This document shows, piece by piece, positions 1 to 6,358 of a DNA stretch of 7,256 nt. The notes under the pieces were generated by a model, which searched no databases, had not been told where the DNA came from, and saw nothing but the letters and a program-made list of their open reading frames with translations. How positions within the stretch are numbered: position 1 is the first letter of the stretch; each line of letters begins with the position of its first letter. The stretch lies in assembly GCA_020048795.1 (NCBI GenBank), contig JAIFMA010000100.1:1-7256 (forward strand), in the 5' to 3' direction. Source of the stretch: Rhodoferax sp. (GTDB lineage: Bacteria > Pseudomonadota > Gammaproteobacteria > Burkholderiales > Burkholderiaceae_C). The translations under genes were made by a program, and so were the position numbers.

Positions 1-2
1 AC

Positions 3-1613
3 CAACCCCTGCTGATCTCGTCGCTGATCGAATTCGCCGAGCGCCACCATGGCGAAGGTGAAATCGTCTCAAGACGGGTTGAGGGCGATATTCACCGATA
101 CACCTACAAGGACGTGGCGCTTCGCTCGCGCAAACTGGCGCAGGCGCTGGACGCCCAAGGCCTGGCGCAAGGTGAGCGGGTTGCCACACTGGCCTGGAAC
201 GGTTATCGCCATCTGGAGCTGTATTACGGTGTCAGCGGCTCGGGTCGAGTGTTACACACGCTGAACCCACGCCTGCACCCCGAGCAGATTGCCTGGATCA
301 TCAACCATGCCGCTGACGCGGTGATGTGTTTTGACATGTCGTTTTTGCCCATCATCAAGGCCATTCACACCCATTGCCCGAGCGTCAGGCTTTATGTGGC
401 ACTGTGCGACGCCGACAAGTTGCCTGCTGACAGCGGCATTGCCAATCTGGTGAGTTACGAGGACTGGATCCAGTTTCGCAGCGGCGACTACGCCTGGCCG
501 CAGTTGGATGAAAACCTGGCTTCGAGCCTGTGTTACACCAGCGGCACCACCGGCCACCCCAAAGGGGCGCTGTACAGCCACCGCTCCACCGTGTTACATG
601 CGCTGGCCGGTTCGCTGCCTGACGCACTCAACATGAGCGCGCGCGAATCGGTGCTGTCGGTGGTGCCGATGTTTCATGTCAACGCCTGGGGCCTGCCGTA
701 TGCCGGGGCCATGACCGGGGCCAAGATGGTGTTTCCCGGCCCTGCAATGGACGGCAAGTCGATTTATGAGTTGATCGAAGCCGAAAAAGTGACCTTTGCC
801 TCTGGTGTGCCGACGGTCTGGCAAATGCTGCTAAGCCATACGCAGGCCCATGCGTTGCGCTTTTCGACCCTCAAACGCACGGTGATTGGCGGCTCGGCCT
901 GCCCGCCGGCCATGATCAGCGCCTTCAACGATGTCTATGGCGTAGAGGTGTTACACGCCTGGGGCATGACCGAAATGAGTCCGCTGGGCACGGTCTGCAC
1001 GCTGAAAAACAAGCACATGACGATGCCGCCTGAAGAAAAAATGAAGGTGCGGCTGAAGCAGGGTCGTGGCCTGTTTGGCGTTGATATGAAAATTGTTGAC
1101 GGCGCCGGCCAGGAACTGCCCTGGGACGGCAAGAGCGCTGGCGATTTGCTGGTCAAGGGCCACTGGATCTTGAGCGAGTATTTCCGCGGTGAGGGCGGCT
1201 CACCCTTGGCTGACGGCTGGTTCCCGACCGGTGACGTGGCCACCATTGATGCCGATGGCTACATGCAGATCACCGACCGCAGCAAGGACGTGATCAAGTC
1301 GGGCGGCGAGTGGATCAGTTCGATCGACATCGAAAACATCGCCATGGCGCACCCGGGCGTTGCCATGGCCGCCTGCATTGGCATGAAACACCCCAAATGG
1401 GACGAGCGCCCGATTGTGGCGGTGCTGAAAAAACCCGGCATGGAGGTCACGCGCGAAGAGTTGCTGGCGTTTTACGAGGGCAAAACCGCCAAGTGGCAGA
1501 TTCCTGATGATGTGGTGTTTGTCGATGCCATTCCGCTGGGCGGCACTGGCAAGATGCAAAAGAGCAAGCTGCGTATTGAGCTGGCCGACTACGTGCTGCC
1601 AGAGTTGCGCTGA
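3..1613 (+). CDS. AMP-forming acyl-CoA ligase (AlkK/medium-to-long-chain fatty acyl-CoA synthetase type), 5' partial
   Basis: Activates a carboxylic acid with ATP and then CoA, giving acyl-CoA, AMP and PPi in the cytoplasm. The frame is open to the left edge and begins QPLLISSLIEFAERHHGEGE, which matches the usual N-terminus of this family. The true start therefore lies just outside the window, and the GTG at 114 is not it. Visible motifs are the phosphate-binding loop YTSGTTGHPKG (534-566), GGSACPP (about 888-908), the adenylate motif HAWGMTE (954-974), the TGD motif (1227-1235) followed by the D-G-Y and D-R-S-K-D-V-I-K-S-G-G hinge region, and the C-terminal GGTGKMQK with the catalytic lysine at 1551-1553. 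The 536 visible residues compare with about 540-550 for the family, so perhaps a dozen are missing. All core motifs are intact. Chain length or aromatic specificity cannot be read from the sequence. The downstream HAAT-type transporter suggests that an imported acid could be the substrate (inference). Confidence 0.93.
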   Translation, partial: QPLLISSLIEFAERHHGEGEIVSRRVEGDIHRYTYKDVALRSRKLAQALDAQGLAQGERVATLAWNGYRHLELYYGVSGSGRVLHTLNPRLHPEQIAWIINHAADAVMCFDMSFLPIIKAIHTHCPSVRLYVALCDADKLPADSGIANLVSYEDWIQFRSGDYAWPQLDENLASSLCYTSGTTGHPKGALYSHRSTVLHALAGSLPDALNMSARESVLSVVPMFHVNAWGLPYAGAMTGAKMVFPGPAMDGKSIYELIEAEKVTFASGVPTVWQMLLSHTQAHALRFSTLKRTVIGGSACPPAMISAFNDVYGVEVLHAWGMTEMSPLGTVCTLKNKHMTMPPEEKMKVRLKQGRGLFGVDMKIVDGAGQELPWDGKSAGDLLVKGHWILSEYFRGEGGSPLADGWFPTGDVATIDADGYMQITDRSKDVIKSGGEWISSIDIENIAMAHPGVAMAACIGMKHPKWDERPIVAVLKKPGMEVTREELLAFYEGKTAKWQIPDDVVFVDAIPLGGTGKMQKSKLRIELADYVLPELR

Positions 1614-1752
1614 ACGCTCTGTTGTTGATAGCTGGTAGCGCATATTCCATAAGGGCTAGCCGGTGATTTCTCTTATAAGGCAGGCGGTGCGGCTGGGTTG
1701 CTACCGGCACTGTGCTGACGCGCCGTGCGGTGTTGGCCCGGCTTGAACTGGC
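1614..1752. other. Ligase-livH spacer with a weak promoter candidate
   Basis: This 139-bp gap separates the ligase from livH. It holds the hairpin repeat listed separately. A possible sigma-70 promoter is TTGATA (1625-1630), a 17-nt spacer, then CATAAG (1648-1653); it overlaps the hairpin and is weak at the -10. A second -10-like TTATAA lies at 1673-1678 without a good -35. No rho-independent terminator with a T-run is visible, so read-through from the ligase into the transporter genes is possible. Confidence 0.3.
1632..1663. repeat. Imperfect hairpin, probable Comamonadaceae-type interspersed repeat
   Basis: The arms CTGG (1632-1635) and CCGG (1660-1663) pair with one G-T wobble. After a bulged G at 1659, TAGC (1636-1639) pairs with GCTA (1655-1658), leaving a loop rich in A and T. 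The flanking core (GATAGCTGGTAGCGC, then CCATAAGGGCTAG) resembles, from memory, a short intergenic palindromic repeat common in Acidovorax, Rhodoferax and Polaromonas genomes with a GCTGCTAGCGC...TAAGCGCTAG core. This copy looks degenerate. The identity is a recollection and was not checked by search. Confidence 0.5.
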
Positions 1753-2619
1753 ATGGAGATCGTCGCCGTTTCTCTGCTCAACGGCCTCAGCTACGGCTTG
1801 TTGCTGTTCATGCTCAGTGCCGGCCTGACCTTGATTTTCAGCATGATGGGGGTGCTGAACTTTGCCCATGCCTCGTTTTACATGCTTGGGGCGTATCTGG
1901 CTTTCAGCATCAGCCACCGGCTGGGATTTTGGCCGGCGCTGCTGCTGGCACCACTGGGGGTGGGGCTGCTGGGGGCGGCATTTGAGCGCTACGGTCTGCG
2001 CCGGGTGCGCCGCTTTGGCCATGTGCCCGAACTGCTGATGACCTTTGGCGCAAGCTTTGTCGCGGTGGAACTGGTGCAGCTGCTGTGGGGGCGCAGTTCG
2101 GTTGATTACCGGGTGCCACCAGCGCTGGATGGCCCCTTGTTTGCGCTGTTTGGCACGCAGTTTCCGGCCTACCGGGCTTTCATCATGGGTGCGGCCTTGC
2201 TGGTGCTGCTGGTCTTGTGGTTGCTGCTGCGCACCCGCATCGGGCTGGTGATACGCGCGGCGCTGATCCATCCGCAAATGACCGAGGCGCTGGGCCACAA
2301 CGTGCCACGCATTTTCACCGCCGTGTTTGGCCTTGGCTGCGCACTGGCGGCGCTGGCCGGGGTGCTGGGTGGCAATGCGTTTGTAACTGAGCCCGGCATG
2401 GCGCAGGCGGTGGGCGGCATCGTGTTTGTGGTGGTGGTGGTGGGTGGCCTGGGCTCATTGGCCGGGGCCTTGGCTGCGTCGCTGCTGATCGGGCTGATGC
2501 AGACCTTTGCCGTGGCGGTGGATGTGATCAGCCCCTGGGCACCGGTCTTGCCGTATCTGCTGATGGTATTGACGCTGATCTGGCGGCCCCAGGGCCTGCT
2601 GGGCGCGCGCGAGTCCTGA
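1753..2619 (+). CDS. livH: LivH-type ABC transporter permease (HAAT family)
   Basis: Inner-membrane permease subunit that forms half of the translocation channel of a branched-chain amino acid/HAAT-type importer. The 288 residues match the usual length of about 290-300. The N-terminus carries the family pattern LLNGLSYGLLLFMLSAGLTL (residues 8-27) and then LNFAHASFYMLGAYLA (35-50). A cytoplasmic coupling (EAA-like) region starts near residue 180 (LGHNVPRIF). The GGLGSLAGALAASLLIG stretch follows a run of five valines (226-230, all GTG codons). Multiple hydrophobic segments are evident and there is no cleavable signal peptide. The ATG start gives the conserved N-terminus, but the Shine-Dalgarno upstream is poor. 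The stop codon directly abuts the livM start, so the two are presumably translationally coupled. HAAT systems carry amino acids, amides or aromatic/carboxylic acids. The ligase upstream favours an acid over leucine, but this is an inference. Confidence 0.93.
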   Translation: MEIVAVSLLNGLSYGLLLFMLSAGLTLIFSMMGVLNFAHASFYMLGAYLAFSISHRLGFWPALLLAPLGVGLLGAAFERYGLRRVRRFGHVPELLMTFGASFVAVELVQLLWGRSSVDYRVPPALDGPLFALFGTQFPAYRAFIMGAALLVLLVLWLLLRTRIGLVIRAALIHPQMTEALGHNVPRIFTAVFGLGCALAALAGVLGGNAFVTEPGMAQAVGGIVFVVVVVGGLGSLAGALAASLLIGLMQTFAVAVDVISPWAPVLPYLLMVLTLIWRPQGLLGARES

Positions 2620-3930
2620 ATGAAGCAGGCACCGGGTTTGGGTCGGCTGCCCAGTTGGATGATCTGGGGCGCCTACGCGTTGGTGTGGCTGATGGCCCCG
2701 CTGGTGCTTGACAGCAGCTTGAGCCAGACGCTGCTGGCGCAAACTGGCATTGCCATCATTGCCTGCCTGAGCTTTAACCTGTTGCTGGGACAGGGTGGCA
2801 TGCTGAGTTTTGGCCACGCGGTGTATACCGGCATGGGGGCGTTTCTGGCCATGCACACGCTCAACCGGGTCAGCGCCGGTTGGCCGCTGCCGGTCAGCCT
2901 GATTCCGCTGGTGGGCGGACTGGGCAGTTTGCTGCTGGCGCTGCTGCTGGGTTGGGTCACCACCAAAAAATCGGGCACCGCTTTTGCCATGATTACCTTT
3001 GGCATGGGCGAGCTGGTGTGGGCTGGTGCGCTGATGTTCCCCGGGGTTTTTGGGGGCGAGGCGGGTGTGGCCGGCAACCGGGTGGCAGGCCCTGCGGTGC
3101 TGGGGGTCAGCTTTGGCCCGCAGATTCAGGTGGTTTATCTGATTTCCGCCTATACCCTGGTCTGCACCGGGCTGATGTTTGCCTTGACCCGCACGCCGCT
3201 GGGGCACCTGCTTAACGCCGTGCGTGACAACCCCGAGCGGGTGGCCTTTGTTGGCTACAACCCGCAGATGGTGCGTTACCTGGGGTTTGCCATTTCGGCT
3301 TTTTTTGCCGGGGTGGCGGGCGGTCTGGCGGCGCTGAACTTTGAGCTGGTCACCGCCGATGTGCTGAGCGCACACCGCTCGGGCGCCTACCTGCTGTTTA
3401 CCGTGCTGGGCGGCACCGGTTATTTTGTCGGGCCCATCATTGGCGCGGTGCTGATGGTGCTGAGTTTTGTGCTGCTTTCCAGCTTGACCCAAGCCTGGTT
3501 GTTGTATGTCGGGCTGTTGTTCGTCGGGATGGTGCTGCTGGCGCCTGGCGGTGTGGCGGCGCTGGTGCTGGCGCAGGGCAGGGTGCTGCGCCAGGCCGGT
3601 GCCTGGCGTGCGCTGGGGGCGGCTTATCTGGCGCTTGTGCTGGCTGCTGGCTTGGCGCTGACTGGTTTGGTGACGCTGGTGGAAATGCTCTACCACTTGC
3701 AGCAACTGGCAGCGCTGGGGCCGGTTTTGCGCTTGGGTGGCGTGTTGCTTGACGTGCAACAGCCCGGCCCCTGGTTGGCTGCGGGCCTGCTGCTGTTGCT
3801 CGGGTTGGGGTGTTTGACCCTGAGCCATCGTATTGTGGTGCAGCGGCACCAGCGCTGGCTGGCCTTGGCCGCCCCGTGTGGCATGCCCGCTGCGGGTGGT
3901 GCACTGAATGGCAAGGGCGCGCCGCCATGA
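2620..3930 (+). CDS. livM: LivM-type ABC transporter permease with C-terminal membrane extension
   Basis: Second inner-membrane permease subunit, partner of LivH. The core shows the LivM pattern around residues 51-67 (LSFNLLLGQGGMLSFGHA) and a coupling region near 194-207 (LGHLLNAVRDNPER). It closes with the typical hydrophobic end at APGG (308-311). LivM proteins usually stop soon after this point, but here about 125 further residues follow. They include two hydrophobic stretches (about 332-354 and 385-401) separated by a loop containing VEMLYHLQQL, then a short basic segment (HRIVVQRHQRW, 403-413) and a Gly/Ala/Pro-rich tail. I recall similarly long LivM proteins in Comamonadaceae, so this may be a known subfamily and not a fusion accident. 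The ATG lies immediately after the livH stop. The 3' end overlaps livG by 4 nt (ATGA), typical of coupled translation. Confidence 0.92.
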   Translation: MKQAPGLGRLPSWMIWGAYALVWLMAPLVLDSSLSQTLLAQTGIAIIACLSFNLLLGQGGMLSFGHAVYTGMGAFLAMHTLNRVSAGWPLPVSLIPLVGGLGSLLLALLLGWVTTKKSGTAFAMITFGMGELVWAGALMFPGVFGGEAGVAGNRVAGPAVLGVSFGPQIQVVYLISAYTLVCTGLMFALTRTPLGHLLNAVRDNPERVAFVGYNPQMVRYLGFAISAFFAGVAGGLAALNFELVTADVLSAHRSGAYLLFTVLGGTGYFVGPIIGAVLMVLSFVLLSSLTQAWLLYVGLLFVGMVLLAPGGVAALVLAQGRVLRQAGAWRALGAAYLALVLAAGLALTGLVTLVEMLYHLQQLAALGPVLRLGGVLLDVQQPGPWLAAGLLLLLGLGCLTLSHRIVVQRHQRWLALAAPCGMPAAGGALNGKGAPP

Positions 3931-4676
3931 GTGTTCATCCCGCGCTGGAGCTGCGCGATCTGGGCAAGCGTTATGGCCAGACCGAGGTCATTCGTGGGCT
4001 CAGCCTGTCGGTGCAGCCGGGCGAGCGTATCGGCATCATCGGCCCCAATGGAGCCGGCAAATCCACGCTGTTTGACCTGATCAGTGGCCGCCAGGGGCCC
4101 AGCAGCGGCCAGGTGTGGCTGAACGGGCAGCGCATCGACGGCAAGCCACCGTTTGCGATCAACCGGCTGGGCCTGGCGCGCAGTTTTCAGATCAGCAGCC
4201 TGTTCCCCAATTTGAGCGTGTTTGACAACCTGCGCTGCGGCCTGCTGTGGCAGCAAGGCCTGCGCTACCGCCTGTTCAAGAGCTTGAGCCGTTTGGATGC
4301 TGCCAATGCGCGGGTCGAGCAACTGCTGGCGCAACTGCAACTGGCAGACCGGCGCGACACGCTGGCGGCCCAGCTCAGTTATGCCGAGCAACGCGCGCTG
4401 GAGCTGGGCATCACCCTGGCCAGCGGCGCGCCGGTGATCCTGCTTGATGAGCCCACGGCCGGCATGAGCCGCACCGAAGCGGCTGGTTTTGTGCAACTGA
4501 TCGGCTTGGTAACGGTTGGCAAGACGCTATTGATGGTAGAGCACGACATGCCCGTGATATTTGGGCTGGCAGACAAAATAGTGGTGTTGGTGCAGGGCCA
4601 GTTGCTGGCCTTTGACACGCCTGACAAGGTCCGCTCCGATGAACGGGTGCAACTGGCTTATTTGGGTTGTCGGTAA
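3927..4676 (+). CDS. livG: LivG-type ABC transporter ATP-binding protein
   Basis: Cytoplasmic ATPase that powers the LivHM channel. The 249 residues are a normal LivG length (about 250-260). Walker A is GPNGAGKST (residues 39-47). A Q-loop region appears in LARSFQISSLFPNLSVFDNL. The ABC signature is LSYAEQ (150-155), Walker B is VILLDEP (170-176) followed by the D-loop TAGMSRTE, and the H-loop is MVEHDM (203-208). The end AYLGC matches the conserved LivG C-terminus. The signature has Ala where canonical LSGGQ/LSYGEQ has Gly; I remember this variant in acid-type HAAT ATPases, so it is probably functional. The ATG at 3927 overlaps the livM stop; an AAGGG lies about 9 nt upstream. The open frame extends upstream to 3810, but that part lies inside livM and is not LivG-like. 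No LivF follows, so the second ATPase is elsewhere or LivG forms a homodimer. Confidence 0.93.
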   Translation: MSVHPALELRDLGKRYGQTEVIRGLSLSVQPGERIGIIGPNGAGKSTLFDLISGRQGPSSGQVWLNGQRIDGKPPFAINRLGLARSFQISSLFPNLSVFDNLRCGLLWQQGLRYRLFKSLSRLDAANARVEQLLAQLQLADRRDTLAAQLSYAEQRALELGITLASGAPVILLDEPTAGMSRTEAAGFVQLIGLVTVGKTLLMVEHDMPVIFGLADKIVVLVQGQLLAFDTPDKVRSDERVQLAYLGCR

Positions 4677-4717
4677 ATAGCCTGCCCTTAGCGATGCGCA
4701 AATCACAAATAGCCCAT

Positions 4718-4813
4718 TGCTGGCGGCTCTGACGGGCGCATGGCGTCGTTGCAATCCGCTCGTTTAGCGGGCTTTACTTCGCGTCTTGCGTTTGGCACTG
4801 CATCCCGCCAGCA
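4718..4813. repeat. Nested inverted-repeat element, candidate interspersed repeat
   Basis: The outer arms TGCTGGCGG (4718-4726) and CCGCCAGCA (4805-4813) are perfect 9-bp inverted repeats bounding about 96 bp. Inside lies a second perfect hairpin, CCGCT (4756-4760), loop CGTTT, AGCGG (4766-4770). A short GACG/CGTC pair (4731-4734 and 4744-4747) could add another stem. The arrangement of a long outer stem with an internal hairpin suits a multicopy palindromic element or a structured 3' UTR. I could not confirm copies elsewhere. Confidence 0.4.
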
Positions 4814-4855
4814 CTCGCCATCAACGGTACATTTCATTTTTCTGGCTTGGACCCT

Positions 4856-4860
4856 AAGGG
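4856..4860 (+). promoter_or_regulatory. Ribosome binding site that decides the GalT-like start
   Basis: AAGGG lies 7 nt before the ATG at 4868, the best Shine-Dalgarno in the window. It favours this ATG over the in-frame TTG at 4847 (which it would follow), the GTG at 4865, and the later ATG at 4946, which has no such site. Confidence 0.65.
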
Positions 4861-4867
4861 TGGCGTG

Positions 4868-6130
4868 ATGGCCGTTGGCCTGACTTTGCCCTGGCATTTT
4901 CGAACTTTGGCAACCCACTGCGACGAATACAGTAATATCCACGCCATGGGCGAGCCGCAGCAACTCAAATTGGAAGCCATTGAAGCGCTGATCAGCGCGC
5001 GCAATGTCAATGATCTGTCAATCCGCGAGATCATGGAAGACATTCTTGACGACGAGCAGATGGCGGCTTTCCTGCCCGATTCCCTGTGTCAGATTGACCC
5101 CCGAACCGGCGACGTGATTGTCTACAACTCGTCCCGAGCCACCCGCCTGCACACCACCGCTGCCATGCCACCGGCAGACAGCCGTGACGACCAATGCCCC
5201 ATCTGTGCTGCCAGGAGCACCGGGGTGATTGATCTGCAAGCCTTGAGCGAGGGCTTTACCTTCATCAACAAGAATCTTTATCCGATCCTGCATCCGGTCG
5301 AACATCTGCAAGACGATGCCAGGGGTGTGCCGCTGTATCCTGACCCCTATCACCACGGTCGCAGCTCATACGGCATGCACCTGCTGCAGTGGACTTCCTC
5401 GATCCATGGCCGGGACTGGCACAACATGCCGCTGGCAGACTGTCTGATTTGTTTTGACCGACTGGCGGCGCTGGAGCACAAGTTGCTGACCGACTCTGAA
5501 GGGTTTATGCCGGCTTCAGACCGCGTATTGCAACAACTGCCACCCCGCTCGGGTGAGACAGATCTGGCCGGGGGGCCCAAAACCTTCGGTTACGTCTCCA
5601 TCATCAAGAATTTTGGTCACGCTGCCGGTGCATCGCTGTCGCACGGGCACCAGCAAATCGGCTTTAGCAACATCATGCCGCAGCGTTACTTCAATAATTT
5701 CAGTTTTAAGCAACGTAACGGGCAAACTTTTTCAGAGTACATGCTGCGCGAGAACCCACAGCGGCTGATGGTGCGTGACTTTGGCAACGCGGTGTTGATC
5801 GTCCCGTATTTCATGAAGCGACCCTACAACATGCTGGTGCTGGTCAAAGACCACAGCAAGCAGTACATCCACCAACTGAGCCCCGATGAACGCCAGGATC
5901 TGGTCAAGGCCATGGTGGCGGCCATTCAGGCAATCATCACCATCATGCCGCAAATGGGCAAGGCACCGGCCTACAACATCAATATCAACAACGGTCCCGG
6001 TGCCGGCGTGTATCTGGAACTGCTGGCCAGCACCCAGTTGACCGGTGGTTTTGAGCATATTGGCCTGTGGGTCTGTCAAGCCAATCCCAATGAGGTAGCG
6101 GCCCAGTTGCGCCAGGTTGTCAGCGGATGA
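4868..6130 (+). CDS. GalT-like nucleotidyltransferase of the HIT superfamily, substrate unknown
   Basis: A cytoplasmic enzyme that resembles galactose-1-phosphate uridylyltransferase and related HIT-fold nucleotidyl transferases/phosphorylases. The 420-residue product carries the N-terminal GalT-style strand IDPRTGDVIVYNSSRATR (residues 76-93), a zinc-type CPIC (110-113), and NFGHAAGASLSHGHQQ. The HxHxQ active-site motif is in the latter, with H259 and H261; the second His is the expected nucleophile. A second HIT-like half follows (VLIVPYFMKRPYNMLVLVKD). Where E. coli GalT has HLHAH-type metal ligands, this protein reads VYLELL (381-386), so the second metal site appears lost. About 75 residues precede the first GalT motif, more than in E. 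coli GalT, and they look helical and acidic (REIMEDILDDEQ). No galK, galE or sugar genes are nearby, so galactose metabolism is not supported. ADP-sugar or dinucleotide phosphorylase activity is equally possible. Confidence 0.8.
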   Translation: MAVGLTLPWHFRTLATHCDEYSNIHAMGEPQQLKLEAIEALISARNVNDLSIREIMEDILDDEQMAAFLPDSLCQIDPRTGDVIVYNSSRATRLHTTAAMPPADSRDDQCPICAARSTGVIDLQALSEGFTFINKNLYPILHPVEHLQDDARGVPLYPDPYHHGRSSYGMHLLQWTSSIHGRDWHNMPLADCLICFDRLAALEHKLLTDSEGFMPASDRVLQQLPPRSGETDLAGGPKTFGYVSIIKNFGHAAGASLSHGHQQIGFSNIMPQRYFNNFSFKQRNGQTFSEYMLRENPQRLMVRDFGNAVLIVPYFMKRPYNMLVLVKDHSKQYIHQLSPDERQDLVKAMVAAIQAIITIMPQMGKAPAYNININNGPGAGVYLELLASTQLTGGFEHIGLWVCQANPNEVAAQLRQVVSG

Positions 6131-6358
6131 ACCGCTTCAAATCCAGGTGCTCTTGGCCCGGCTCCACGGCGCGACCTGGCCGACATGAATTTTCAGTGCC
6201 CGGTGCCCCCCACGCTCCACCTGGCCCTGCATCAGGCAGTTCAGCACCCTGTCGGGTCGGTACCTGGTTTTCCTGAAGTGGCACAACCTGTCAGTCACAC
6301 GGCAGGACCGGCTGGTTAAATCAAGACCAACATCAAACTCAATGTCAAAGTCCACGCC
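6131..6358. other. Spacer between GalT-like gene and thioesterase
   Basis: This gap of 228 bp shows no clear promoter or terminator. Its left two-thirds hold the possible minus-strand gene remnant described separately. The thioesterase frame is open back to a TAA at 6317 but contains no ATG, GTG or TTG before 6359 that would extend the protein. Confidence 0.4.
6134..6295 (-). pseudogene. Possible remnant of a small DUF4258-like protein gene
   Basis: Read on the minus strand from a GTG at about 6295, the frame gives VTDRLCHFRKTRYRPDRVLN, then CLMQGQVERG and a short unrelated-looking end at a TGA near 6134. The pattern HFRKxRYxPDxVLxCLxxGxV resembles the start of small DUF4258-type proteins as I remember them. 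In those proteins it is followed by a GNWK-like segment and strands that are missing here. The conserved start, truncated end and position inside a spacer suggest a decayed gene. A coincidental antisense frame cannot be excluded. The match is from memory only. Confidence 0.3.

Larger units (their letters stand above)
4677..4867. other. livG to GalT-like spacer
   Basis: This gap of 191 bp is mostly taken up by the nested inverted-repeat element at 4718-4813. The last 50 bases carry the ribosome binding site of the next gene. No convincing -35/-10 pair was found. The small hairpin CCGCT/AGCGG (4756-4770) followed by GCTTTACTT is too short, and its T-tract too broken, to call a terminator with confidence. 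The minus strand is open through the element (a 44-codon stretch starting MKCTVDGECW) but shows no recognisable domain. Confidence 0.4.

Noticed and set aside
49..264. Short plus-strand frame starting at ATG 49
   Set aside because: It overlaps the ligase N-terminus in another frame and has no family-like composition; the ligase frame is clearly the coding one.
1447..2298. Minus-strand frame of 283 codons across the ligase end and livH
   Set aside because: It is antisense to two conserved genes, Gln/His-rich, with no recognisable motif.
2428..2442. Run of five GTG codons in livH as a possible slippage tract
   Set aside because: It encodes the usual valine-rich strand of LivH before GGLGS and is short; there is no sign of phase variation.
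2455..3849. Long minus-strand frame opposite livM (464 codons)
   Set aside because: Its Gln/His/Pro-rich composition is the antisense signature of a GC-rich, Leu/Ala/Gly-rich membrane protein; it has no domain.
3810..3926. Upstream extension of the LivG frame by 39 codons
   Set aside because: It lies inside livM and lacks LivG similarity; the ATG overlapping the livM stop gives the normal LivG N-terminus.
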